A stretch of 50,776 bases of DNA from Cytophagaceae bacterium. GTDB lineage: Bacteria > Bacteroidota > Bacteroidia > Flavobacteriales > Flavobacteriaceae. The notes under the pieces are model-generated. The model was not told the origin of the DNA and searched no databases. It saw only the letters and a program-made list of their open reading frames with translations. The stretch is taken from NCBI GenBank assembly GCA_002712765.1, contig PAUP01000019.1:1-50776 (forward strand). Reading direction: 5' to 3'. The first letter of the stretch is position 1. Each line of letters begins with the position of its first letter. A program made the translations under genes and the position numbers. Shown in pieces: positions 33,834 through 41,982 of this stretch.

Positions 33834-33863
33834 TTTGTAGTTCTAAAAATAGGGCTATCTTTG
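33834..33863 (+). promoter_or_regulatory. Promoter of tRNA-Pro(UGG)
   Basis: TTTG (33834-33837), 18 nt, TATCTTTG (33856-33863): a full Bacteroidota promoter, ending 17 nt before the mature tRNA 5' end. Confidence 0.8.
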
Positions 33864-33880
33864 CAGCCGCAATACACCAT

Positions 33881-33958
33881 CGGGGTGTAGCGTAGCCCGG
33901 TTATCGCGCCGCGTTTGGGACGCGGAGGTCGCAGGTTCGAATCCTGCCACCCCGACCA
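33881..33958 (+). tRNA. tRNA-Pro, anticodon UGG
   Basis: Cloverleaf read directly: acceptor CGGGGTG pairs with CACCCCG; anticodon stem CCGCG / CGCGG encloses loop TTTGGGA with anticodon TGG; T arm GCAGG-TTCGAAT-CCTGC; discriminator A and encoded CCA at 33956-33958. It decodes CCA/CCG and probably all CCN codons. It is preceded by a strong promoter and followed by a terminator, so it is transcribed alone. Confidence 0.97.
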
Positions 33959-33966
33959 ATAAAAAT

Positions 33967-33997
33967 AAAGCTCTGTTTATCAGAGCTTTACTTTTTT
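33967..33997 (+). terminator. Terminator of tRNA-Pro(UGG)
   Basis: Stem AAAGCTCTG / CAGAGCTTT (9 bp, loop TTTAT) followed by ACTTTTTT on the plus strand. Confidence 0.85.
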
Positions 33998-34201
33998 AAA
34001 AACTAACCCGATCACCATAAGAGTGCTGCGATGGGCGCCTTGACTACATCCTGGGCAACAACTCTCGAGTCAATACTATAATCCTATTTGTCGAAATGGA
34101 CGTAGAGTTTATGCGGTTATCCATCTATTTCTTTGCTTTTTGATGATTGGCAAATCAAACTAATCGATTGTGACTTCGAATTTTTACCAAGCTGGAAAAG
34201 A

Positions 34202-35326
34202 CTAGTTTTTGTCAATTGCGCTAAGCAGATTTTGAGCATCCTCTTTGAGCAAATTTTTAGAGACTAATTCGTTTGCTAGCTGTTTTGCTTTTTCTTTATT
34301 ACCTATTGAGGCATAGGTTTTAGCTACTAAAAGCTGAAGGTTTTCATTAAAAAAGTATGGTGAGCTCAATTCTACCAACTCAATTCCTTTTATAAGCGCT
34401 TCTTTGTTTTCTGTTGAAGCCAAAATCTTATAGTAGCCATAAGCAGCAATTAAAGGAATCTCATAGTTGTCTTGGTTGTTTTTTAGTTCTTTTCGGGCCC
34501 ATTCTAAGGTTTTTGATTGATCTAAAAGGTCTTGAATTAAATGGGCACTTTTCTCGTCATTGTACAAGACTCTTTTGACTGGCTTCACCCCCAAAGAGAC
34601 TACTACGGCTTCGGCCGATTGGGCTGTTGAAAAGGGATTTTGACCTGTGATAAACTTTCCAGAAATGACGACTTTTGAAAGCATAAAATCAGTTTGCTTA
34701 AAAAGAGCGCCTCTTGAGGTTAACTGGTCTTCCAAACTAAAAGGAAATTCTTTCACCCATTTTTTTCCAAAAAGTTCCTCCTCGATATTACAAAAGCCAG
34801 TTAGTTCTACCCCTTTTATGATGTACTGATCATTGTCTTTGACGTTGACAAAAGCGGCTGGACCATGACAGACCGAGGAGATAACCGTATTATCTCTTTG
34901 GTACAAATTCAAGATTATATCTTGAAGTGAGGGATCGTAGGGCAAGTCAAACATAGCTCCTTTACCTCCAACTATATAGACTGCATCATAGTCTTCTGCG
35001 TTTATATGAGCTGTGGGTTTAGTATGATCTAGCAAGCTCAGCGCATCCTTGTCCTTTAATAGGTTTTTGTTATATGTTTTATCCTTGTTGTATTGGTCTG
35101 CCTCTACCTTTCCACCTTTAGGACTGGCAACATCTACAGTTATGTTATTATTCTTGAAAATGAGATAGGCTTGTGAAAATTCATCAAATTCAAAGCCCGG
35201 TCTTGCCGCCCCCATATCTTTTCCGTAGCTGCTTACCACCATCAATACTTTTTTCTTAACATCATTGGTTTGCGAAAAAAGCATGAGAGGAAAAATTAAT
35301 GCGATACTTAAAATTATTTTTTTCAT
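34202..35326 (-). CDS. Secreted DJ-1/PfpI-family protein with C-terminal helical repeats
   Basis: 374 residues from the ATG at 35326, where a signal peptide (MKKIILSIALIFPLMLF) begins; an upstream in-frame ATG at 35356 would spoil it. The DJ-1/PfpI domain (about 25-240) has the nucleophile-elbow Cys at about 152 in SSVCHGPAAF and GAARPGFEFDE near the start, as in Hsp31-like glyoxalase III/chaperones. The last 110 residues form TPR-like helices (TYASIGNKEKAKQLANELV). In this family the Cys supports deglycase or glyoxalase activity, not certain here. The gene stands alone, and no -7 match was found upstream. Confidence 0.87.
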   Translation of the reverse strand: MKKIILSIALIFPLMLFSQTNDVKKKVLMVVSSYGKDMGAARPGFEFDEFSQAYLIFKNNNITVDVASPKGGKVEADQYNKDKTYNKNLLKDKDALSLLDHTKPTAHINAEDYDAVYIVGGKGAMFDLPYDPSLQDIILNLYQRDNTVISSVCHGPAAFVNVKDNDQYIIKGVELTGFCNIEEELFGKKWVKEFPFSLEDQLTSRGALFKQTDFMLSKVVISGKFITGQNPFSTAQSAEAVVVSLGVKPVKRVLYNDEKSAHLIQDLLDQSKTLEWARKELKNNQDNYEIPLIAAYGYYKILASTENKEALIKGIELVELSSPYFFNENLQLLVAKTYASIGNKEKAKQLANELVSKNLLKEDAQNLLSAIDKN

Positions 35327-35525
35327 TTTTTGATTGTTTGGAATTATATAAAACACGATTGAAGGGCATTTTTGTTACATCAACACCCCCAAGCACTTTG
35401 TGTTGAGTTTTGAGAAGCGAGCGTGGAAGGCAAGGCTAAGCGTGTTTTTTTATAGGTCAGATTAGGAGGGTGGCAAAGAGAATCTGTCTTATATATTTTG
35501 TATGGTATTTTTCATTCTGAGGAGA

Positions 35526-35996
35526 TCACTTTACTTTTTTAAGCCCTGATACATGAGAAAGAATAGCTTTCCAAATAGTATCTTTTTTGACAAGAACATT
35601 AGAAGATTGATACACACTATAGGTAGAATCATTACGAATATGACCTGTGCCAGCTATAACTGCAGTGCCATTTTTATAGATATCTAATCGTTTTATTTCA
35701 TAATGAAAGGACTCGTGTTTCATCGCATTATTTTTTATCCAATTGATTTCATCTTCTTTGGTAAATCTATTACCATTACCATCAATGAGTTCAAAGCTCT
35801 TATCTAGGATTAGATCTAATAGTACGGTGTCCTGAAAGCGATATGCTCTTGGCCATAGCACCTCTTTTAAGTATTTTAACCTAAGTGTATCTTTAGTGGT
35901 TATCAGGACTTCTTCCCGTTTTGATGGGTGTAAACATGAGACAAAAAATATGCTAGTGAGCACTATCATCATTATAAAATATGTTGCTTTTTTCAT
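35526..35996 (-). CDS. Lipoprotein, NTF2/SnoaL-like
   Basis: 156 residues from the ATG at 35996, which gives a lipoprotein signal ending FFVSC at about residue 21. The frame is open to 36053, but that part overlaps the upstream gene. The mature part has the pattern of an NTF2-like fold: a helix with LVLDLILDKSFELIDGNG-like hydrophobics (actual LLDLILDKSFELIDGNG), then strands with TAVIAGTGHIR and a Trp-rich last strand (KDTIWKAILSHVSG). NTF2-like lipoproteins often have no known catalytic function. It is third of a tight leftward trio with the CPBP protease and the ankyrin protein (11 nt gap). Confidence 0.77.
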   Translation of the reverse strand: MKKATYFIMMIVLTSIFFVSCLHPSKREEVLITTKDTLRLKYLKEVLWPRAYRFQDTVLLDLILDKSFELIDGNGNRFTKEDEINWIKNNAMKHESFHYEIKRLDIYKNGTAVIAGTGHIRNDSTYSVYQSSNVLVKKDTIWKAILSHVSGLKKVK

Positions 35997-36007
35997 TGTT
36001 TTTACGG

Positions 36008-37513
36008 TTACTCTTTTTCTAAAATAAACCTCATCGTAAGACTGCCATACCAATTGGGTTTTGTGCCATTAGGGTAAGTCTCGTCAAAGAATTCAAGCTC
36101 TAGACATTGTTCTTTAAAATGTAAGCGATAAAACTGTTTGCCTCCTTCAAAACCTGGAACCTTGGCAAAATTTGCGGTGGTAATAAGTACATTCTCTTCT
36201 ATCACATAGTGCCCGGTATTGCATACCAAACTTCTATAAGCAGTTATAATTTCATCCTCACTAGGTTCCGATAGATTATCAAAAGCTACTCGTTTTTTCA
36301 TAGTTGGATTATAGATGAGGCTATAATTTTTGTCTGAAAAAACAAAACGGCCTTGATCAACTGCGCTGCGTGTAAAGACAGTGTCTTTATAATGATATCT
36401 GATTTCTTTAACTTTCCAAGAACCAATTAGATGTTGTTGATCTAGGCTATCCAAATGTTGAATCAAGCTGTGCTTTTGATAGGCTATGGCCATTTCATAA
36501 ACAGAGTATTGATCATTTTCTAGGGCTTTTTGATGATAATCGGCACCATGAGCTATAAAGAGTTTGATCAGGTCTGAATGATCATAGAAAATTGCCCAAT
36601 GCGCAGGAGTTGCATTATTTACTTTATCGCGCTGGTCAACCTTTGCTTGGTGTTTGAGTAACAAGGAGGCAACTTCGTAATGACCTCCAACTGCCGCTGC
36701 CATAAGCGGGGTGAGCATATAGGTCTTACCGCTATGGTTGGGAGCAGCTCCATATGCGATAAGCAAATTAACGATATCAATATGACCGTAGCGCGCTGCC
36801 CAAGAAAGAGGGGTTTGACCTACCCTATTGAGTACATTGGGATTTGCCTGATACTCTAATAATATTTTGACTAGTGCATATCTGCCCTGTTGTGCCGCTA
36901 GTTGAAGTGCAGGAATTCCTAGTAGGTCTTTGGAGTCAGGAGACAGCCCAAGCTTTAGCAGTTCTACTAAGTGTTTTGGGTTATTGGAGTTTACGGCTTG
37001 GATGATGCTAGGGGGTTTTTCTATGGCCGTTTTTGATGCGAGGTATTCCCTAAAAGGTCTTGCCACTGTATCGTGATGCCATAACCTGTATACTACATCA
37101 ATGGCATCGCCGTGTTTGCTTTTCAGCGAAAGATCTGCCCCATGTGCTAAAAGTAATGTGATAATATGGCTGTTTCCAGAAAAGGCCGCCCAGTTTAGGG
37201 CGTGGTCATTGTTGAGGTCTCCTTTGTTGATTTGAGCTTTTTGAGCAATCAGGGCTTTACACATGTCTAGGTGGCCAGCTGAGGCTGCATACATCAAAGG
37301 AGTGCCTTTTAAGCCCGTTTTTTCGGGCAGATTGATGAGTTCTTTTTGCCGTAGTAATGAGGTAAACAAATCTTGGTCATTTTCGAGAATGGCATTAATC
37401 AAAACCGTTTTTCCATTAGTATCAAATACTGCGGTTTTGACTTGTTCTTGGGTAGCACTTGAGGCGTCTATGCTCAAATAAAGAAGCGTTAAAAATAAAA
37501 ACGTGTTTTTCAT
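36008..37513 (-). CDS. Secreted ankyrin-repeat protein with lipocalin-like C-terminal domain
   Basis: 501 residues from the ATG at 37513 (MKNTFLFLTLLYLSIDAS, a signal peptide). About nine ankyrin repeats cover residues 25-370, for example TPLMYAASAGHLDMCKALIA and TPLSWAARYGHIDIVNLLIA. The remaining 130 residues start LIGSWKVKEIRYHYKDT and look like a lipocalin-like barrel of the kind that stands alone in other lipoproteins of this genome. Ankyrin repeats bind proteins; a periplasmic binding partner is likely. The start overlaps the upstream CPBP protease gene by 4 nt (ATGA), so they are coupled. Confidence 0.85.
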   Translation of the reverse strand: MKNTFLFLTLLYLSIDASSATQEQVKTAVFDTNGKTVLINAILENDQDLFTSLLRQKELINLPEKTGLKGTPLMYAASAGHLDMCKALIAQKAQINKGDLNNDHALNWAAFSGNSHIITLLLAHGADLSLKSKHGDAIDVVYRLWHHDTVARPFREYLASKTAIEKPPSIIQAVNSNNPKHLVELLKLGLSPDSKDLLGIPALQLAAQQGRYALVKILLEYQANPNVLNRVGQTPLSWAARYGHIDIVNLLIAYGAAPNHSGKTYMLTPLMAAAVGGHYEVASLLLKHQAKVDQRDKVNNATPAHWAIFYDHSDLIKLFIAHGADYHQKALENDQYSVYEMAIAYQKHSLIQHLDSLDQQHLIGSWKVKEIRYHYKDTVFTRSAVDQGRFVFSDKNYSLIYNPTMKKRVAFDNLSEPSEDEIITAYRSLVCNTGHYVIEENVLITTANFAKVPGFEGGKQFYRLHFKEQCLELEFFDETYPNGTKPNWYGSLTMRFILEKE

Positions 37514-38376
37514 CGCGAAGGGGTTTTGGTAGTTGTGGTTAACCATAATAAGATGGCCGTAACTAGCCATAGTAAAGACCAAATAGAGTCGTGTACAGGT
37601 CTGTTGATACTTTCTTCGATAAAAACCGTATTAGAAACATCTGTGCTAATGTTTAAGGCCCCGTGAAACAAGACAGGAGCCCATATAATTTGTTTTTTAC
37701 TCAAAGAAATTCCGAAGACAATACTTAGAATGACGCATAGTATAGGCATTAATACAAACCCACCCAACATGGGATATTCAGGATAATTATGGCCTAATAG
37801 AATAGCTGGTAGATGCCAAAATCCCCAAACGATGCCAATTGCTGCATACCCTAACAGCGAATGGTGAGGAGCCCACTCTTTTTGAAGATAACCTCTCCAT
37901 CCATATTCTTCGCCAAGGCCAAAAAAGAGACTGTATAAAAGAGCAGCTATGAGGTAGGACAATACATAGTTACCTAATAGTAAATACCAAGGCTGTGGGG
38001 CAGCTCCAAAAATCATAGCGACGCCCTTTACTTGTATCAAACCCTCGGAGAAAACAATAAAGTCAGGCTTTAATTGAGCCCCGTCTAGACCTAAAGTAAG
38101 TAGTAACGCCACTATTTCTATGAGTAATGGAATAAAAGAAATACACAACAGCCATTTCCAATCTTTTAAAGGGTTCCAACGCAGCTGGCTAAATAGCCCT
38201 TCTTTGTGGTATAAGCGCATGATTATAGCGGCAATGGCTGGTATCCACATTAATAAAAGTGTAAAGGATGACTCCGAATGCTGTTCTTTAAGGATAAAGT
38301 AGTAGGGTAGGATGGAAAGGAGGTAGACTATCGCGATATATTGCCAGCCTTTTTTTGAGAACTTGAAATTTTTCAT
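37510..38376 (-). CDS. CPBP-family intramembrane glutamic protease
   Basis: 288 residues with about eight hydrophobic segments. The family motifs are present: EEYGWRGYL at about residue 155 (EExxxR) and GIVWGFWHLPAIL with the conserved His, then a later NISTD motif. CPBP (Abi/CaaX-like) proteases cleave membrane proteins; bacterial members include bacteriocin-immunity proteins. It starts a three-gene leftward unit (protease, ankyrin-lipocalin, lipoprotein). The inverted repeat at 38392-38418 directly upstream may be an operator. Confidence 0.88.
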   Translation of the reverse strand: MKNFKFSKKGWQYIAIVYLLSILPYYFILKEQHSESSFTLLLMWIPAIAAIIMRLYHKEGLFSQLRWNPLKDWKWLLCISFIPLLIEIVALLLTLGLDGAQLKPDFIVFSEGLIQVKGVAMIFGAAPQPWYLLLGNYVLSYLIAALLYSLFFGLGEEYGWRGYLQKEWAPHHSLLGYAAIGIVWGFWHLPAILLGHNYPEYPMLGGFVLMPILCVILSIVFGISLSKKQIIWAPVLFHGALNISTDVSNTVFIEESINRPVHDSIWSLLWLVTAILLWLTTTTKTPSR

Positions 38377-38391
38377 TGTGATTTAACGATT

Positions 38392-38418
38392 GATTGAATG
38401 TGGGACAAATATTCAATC
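38392..38418. promoter_or_regulatory. Inverted repeat upstream of the CPBP protease
   Basis: GATTGAAT, 11 nt, ATTCAATC (8-bp arms) lies 15 nt before the start codon. It could be an operator, but no regulator gene is adjacent. Confidence 0.4.
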
Positions 38419-38535
38419 CAATGCCTAGACCACCAGATAAATGGAATGTTAACTTGTAAAAGAAAATTAATTTTTACCTTTTTGTTCTGGTCAAGGGGAA
38501 GACTACCTATCTATTATTTCCAATTATCAGGATAC

Positions 38536-38562
38536 ACAAAAAAAGGGTAGACTTTTTGTCTA
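38536..38562 (-). terminator. Weak terminator after the kinase-aminotransferase gene
   Basis: On the minus strand TAGAC-AAAAA-GTCTA (5-bp stem) is followed by CCCTTTTTTT, 56 nt past the stop at 38619. The stem is short. Confidence 0.35.
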
Positions 38563-38618
38563 ATACCGCCTGTAACAATTGGGCTTTACGATGGCACCTT
38601 AATATATGGTTATAGGTT

Positions 38619-40913
38619 TTAGCCTTTGTAGTATGCTGTTAAGACTTCTTTAAGCGTGTCAACAACCCGCTGTGCGTTTGCTTTAGTAAAACAAAGTGGA
38701 GGTTTCGATTTGATGACATTGTTTTCAGGCCCGTCTGTGCTAAGGAGAATGTGTCTTTTTTTAAGCTCATTTTTTAGATGTTGTGCCAGCACTGTGTGGG
38801 GGGTAATACCATCTTCTTTTACGATATCGATACCCAAAAATAGTCCAGAGCCTCTTATGTCACCTATGGCGTTAAAGTTGTCCTTTAGTTGCAATAAAGC
38901 TTCTTTATAATAGGTACCCGTTTCTAAGGCTTGTTGTTGTAGGTTTTCTTCTTCAATGACATCAAGTACAGCTTGCCCGATGGCACAGGAGACTGGGTTG
39001 CCGCCAAATGAACTAAAAAACTCTACCCCTTGTTCAAAAGACTGGGCAATTGGGGTTGTTGTGATTACAGCACCTATAGGGTGAGCGTTACCCATTGGTT
39101 TACCTAGGATGACCATATCGGGTACCACACCTTGAGCCTCAAAACCCCAAAAATGTGTACCTATGCGGCCAAAACCTGTTTGAACTTCGTCGCTAATACA
39201 TACCCCGCCCTGCGCTCTAATAGCAGGGTATACCTCTTTGAGATAGCCTGGGGCCAAGGGTATTTGTCCACCACAGCCTACGATAGGTTCTGAAATAAAG
39301 GCAGCAACTGGTCGATTTAATTGATGTAGATCTGTTATGGCTTGCTGGGCATAGCGACTACCAGCATCTTTACCTTTGTGCTTTCCGCGAAAGCGATCAG
39401 GAATAGCCGTTTTTACAATATATGATGGTTGCCCTTGCCCTTTGCCATCATTAAATTTGTAGTCGCTAATGTCTATTCCAATTTGAGTATTACCGTGATA
39501 CCCATGCTCCATAACCATCACTGTTTTTTGTTGGGTATGGGCTTGCGCCATTCTTATGGCCAAATCTGAGGCGGCACTGCCCGAGTTAACAAAAAAGACC
39601 TTATTTAACCCTTTTGGCATTTTGGCAACGAGCTGGTGGGCATACTGTTCTAAACCGTCGTAGAGATATCTGGTATTTGTATTGAGGGTGGCCATTTGAT
39701 TTTGAGCAGCTGCCACTACTTTAGGATGTGTATGTCCTACATGAGGTATATTGTTGTATGCGTCCAAATAGGTATTACCGTAACCGTCATACATATATTG
39801 AAAAGCAGATCCTGTCATATAAATAGGCTCGTCATAACTCAAAGATAAAATGGTCGAGATATGCCGCTCGCGCAACGCTTTTTTTTCTTTTATGGACGGG
39901 GCTGCTGCTACTTTTGTCCCAATGGCTGTTCTAAAACTATTTTTCGCTTTGAGCGGATTGATCTCCAACCAGCGATATAAGGCTTTCCAGGCTTGATCTT
40001 CACTAGATGTGGCATAGGTATTTGTGGGATCGTTTTTCTTGGCATTTGCAGCATTACAAACGCTTGTACACAAACGTCCTGCTATGAGATAATACAAAAG
40101 GTCTACCTCCTGTATTTCTAATGGTAAGCGGCTGTGATAGCCCTTGAGAAAAGCAATTGCCCACCGCAAGGGGTCTTCTTTATCGTAACAAATATAGGTT
40201 AAGGCAATGGCCACTTCATTGATCAAGGCCGAGTGGGTCATATCTCCAAAATCGATAATGCCTGTTATTTTATTATTGTTACATAGGATGTTATACTCAT
40301 TGGCGTCATTGTGGATGAGTTGTTTGCGCAATGTAGGAAGGGCTGGAAGTACATGGGTCTGATATTGCATCATAAAGTAAGAAACAATCGCCCTATCATG
40401 TGCCATAGGAATATCTGAGACATACTTTTTATTAAGCATAAGGTGTTCGAGATCCCATTCCCACTGGCGTCCTTTATATACTACAGACCTAAGAGGTTGA
40501 AGTTGCAGGTCTAAGTTGGCCAGAAATTCGCCCAAGTGGTGATACAAAACCTCAGAAGGTGCACAGTCACCTGTAAAGCTGCCCGATAAATAGCTTAACA
40601 TACGTACAATACATCTTTCTCCATCTAGGATAAGAACTTTGACAAATTGCTCATCGGTAAAAGTGATTGGAGTGGGATAAGAAGCGCTCTGTTGAGCACT
40701 AAGCGCAGCAAGCACGTCCGATTCTTCGTTTACAATGTCAAATAACTCCTGGGTATACTTATAGGTTTTAAAAACATAAGATGTAGTGGCCGTATGTATG
40801 AGGTAATTGGCATTGTCATAACCTGCTATCTTTTTAATAGCCGTACATTCAATTCCAAATTCTTTAGCAATAAGTGATTGCAGCGAGGTAAGAGTGATCA
40901 CGTTTAGGAGCAA
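38619..40913 (-). CDS. APH-type kinase fused to class III aminotransferase
   Basis: 764 residues in two parts. Residues 1-320 are an aminoglycoside-phosphotransferase/choline-kinase-like domain with [12 protein letters not shown] (about 198) and [11 protein letters not shown] (catalytic Asp and metal Asp). Residues about 340-764 are a PLP-dependent class III aminotransferase: the PLP-binding [26 protein letters not shown], and the Schiff-base lysine in [11 protein letters not shown] near 605. The same fusion occurs in other bacteria, where aminotransferase homologues act as phospho-lyases on phosphorylated amino alcohols (as in AGXT2L1). A kinase-then-lyase sequence on a hydroxylated amine is plausible but not proven. 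No middle peptidase domain is present. Confidence 0.88.
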   Translation of the reverse strand: MLLNVITLTSLQSLIAKEFGIECTAIKKIAGYDNANYLIHTATTSYVFKTYKYTQELFDIVNEESDVLAALSAQQSASYPTPITFTDEQFVKVLILDGERCIVRMLSYLSGSFTGDCAPSEVLYHHLGEFLANLDLQLQPLRSVVYKGRQWEWDLEHLMLNKKYVSDIPMAHDRAIVSYFMMQYQTHVLPALPTLRKQLIHNDANEYNILCNNNKITGIIDFGDMTHSALINEVAIALTYICYDKEDPLRWAIAFLKGYHSRLPLEIQEVDLLYYLIAGRLCTSVCNAANAKKNDPTNTYATSSEDQAWKALYRWLEINPLKAKNSFRTAIGTKVAAAPSIKEKKALRERHISTILSLSYDEPIYMTGSAFQYMYDGYGNTYLDAYNNIPHVGHTHPKVVAAAQNQMATLNTNTRYLYDGLEQYAHQLVAKMPKGLNKVFFVNSGSAASDLAIRMAQAHTQQKTVMVMEHGYHGNTQIGIDISDYKFNDGKGQGQPSYIVKTAIPDRFRGKHKGKDAGSRYAQQAITDLHQLNRPVAAFISEPIVGCGGQIPLAPGYLKEVYPAIRAQGGVCISDEVQTGFGRIGTHFWGFEAQGVVPDMVILGKPMGNAHPIGAVITTTPIAQSFEQGVEFFSSFGGNPVSCAIGQAVLDVIEEENLQQQALETGTYYKEALLQLKDNFNAIGDIRGSGLFLGIDIVKEDGITPHTVLAQHLKNELKKRHILLSTDGPENNVIKSKPPLCFTKANAQRVVDTLKEVLTAYYKG
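39380..39394. repeat. Variant palindrome with one inserted base
   Basis: GCTTTCCGCGAAAGC: the 14-mer with an extra C, read in a third frame (DRFRGK) within the aminotransferase domain. Confidence 0.55.
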
Positions 40914-40979
40914 TTATAGATGAGACGGTATTTACATTTGATGGTGGTACTTTTGCGACTGTATTCAAATTAAGATGTG

Positions 40980-41522
40980 TCAATCTGCTTTGGTATAAGC
41001 CAGCGCAATCCAGTCTTTAAGTTCTTGGTCTAGGTCACTTGGGCTTGTAATTCTTACCCTATGCGTACACATGCTGCCAAAGGGTCCAGACCCCTCAAGG
41101 CGTGTCCCAACAGGTATATCTTTTAGTTTTAAACCGAGATCAATACGGGTTTTGGTAGCGGGTTTGACAAGGATAAACTGTTTTTTGCGTACCACGCTCA
41201 CCGTCGTCTTTTTTGGGCTTATCACCACATCATCACCAAGACTTTTGGCATAGGCAATCAACGCATTGTATATAGGAAAAAGCTGTTCTTTACCTGCATA
41301 TTGGGATGCAATCAAATCTTCTGTACTACTAGTATCTTCTTTTGATAAGCTTACAATGGTATTGGCAAACCCATGAGTCACGCCGTGTTCTTTTTTTAAA
41401 TAATTGACGGCTTGCATGTGTTTGTCAAAGGCTTTTTCTTGGAGAATTTGCTTCCAAGTTTCTAAAGATTTACCCGTTTTTTCAGGCATGTTTGCGATCA
41501 TTGTCTTTAAGGCTGCGTCCAT
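40980..41522 (-). CDS. DUF4287/DUF5655-domain protein
   Basis: 180 residues. The N-terminal 65 residues (TGKSLETWKQILQEKAFDK, HGVTHGFANTIV) match DUF4287, a small helical domain, and the rest (about 75-178) matches DUF5655, with YAGKEQLFPIYNALI and a C-terminal LKDWIALAYTKA. Proteins with both occur widely in Bacteroidota and others; no biochemical role is known to me. It lies 8 nt downstream of the VOC gene, so the two are probably co-transcribed. Confidence 0.88.
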   Translation of the reverse strand: MDAALKTMIANMPEKTGKSLETWKQILQEKAFDKHMQAVNYLKKEHGVTHGFANTIVSLSKEDTSSTEDLIASQYAGKEQLFPIYNALIAYAKSLGDDVVISPKKTTVSVVRKKQFILVKPATKTRIDLGLKLKDIPVGTRLEGSGPFGSMCTHRVRITSPSDLDQELKDWIALAYTKAD

Positions 41523-41530
41523 AGGTCTGT

Positions 41531-41965
41531 TTAGGTGATGTCGTTTTTAAATTCTTTATCTGTCACACTCAAGGTAGTTAATTCTACTTGATGTCCATCG
41601 GGGTCACGGGTGTATAAGGATCTAAAGTAGTAGTGATCTTGCTCATTATACACCAATGATAATTTCTCAAAATGGGTTTTTGCTTTCGCGAAAGCGTGCT
41701 CAGAAACTCTGAAAGCAAAATGATCAATCCGAACCTGTGGTAGCACTTTATCAGAACTAATAGTTTTCTTTATAGGAAATAGGGCAACTCCTGTATTGCC
41801 GCTAAGCATAAACACGGGAAATTCTCCCCATTTTTGAAGTTTGTATCGCTCTAGACCTAAAACCTTTTGATACCAGGATATCGCTCGTTCTAGATCTTCT
41901 ACATAAATGGCGACATGATCCAAATAATCGATAGCGAAAGGCGTGTTTTTTTTATTTGTAGACAT
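41531..41965 (-). CDS. VOC-family (glyoxalase/dioxygenase fold) protein
   Basis: 144 residues with two beta-alpha-beta-beta-beta modules. The first is IDYLDHVAIYVEDLERAISWYQKVL; the second starts VRIDHFAFRV. Metal-ligand positions include His in the first strand (DHVAI) and in the second (DHFAF), with the Glu in HQVELTTL at the end. The family covers glyoxalase I, fosfomycin-resistance enzymes and extradiol dioxygenases, so the substrate is open. It belongs with the downstream DUF4287 gene and is 17 nt from the S9 peptidase. It carries one palindrome copy, read HAFAKAK. Confidence 0.88.
   Translation of the reverse strand: MSTNKKNTPFAIDYLDHVAIYVEDLERAISWYQKVLGLERYKLQKWGEFPVFMLSGNTGVALFPIKKTISSDKVLPQVRIDHFAFRVSEHAFAKAKTHFEKLSLVYNEQDHYYFRSLYTRDPDGHQVELTTLSVTDKEFKNDIT
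41682..41695. repeat. Palindrome GCTTTCGCGAAAGC, copy 8 (exact)
   Basis: Exact copy in the VOC gene, read AFAKA, in the linker between the two modules. It is the first exact copy after the 18-kb gap. Confidence 0.95.
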
Positions 41966-41982
41966 AGGGCCAACGGCTATTT

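Noticed and set aside
33881-34200. tRNA-Pro 3' end as an island attachment site
   Set aside because: No repeat of the tRNA 3' end was found elsewhere in the window, and there is no integrase gene; the cluster to the left is therefore not shown to be an integrated element.
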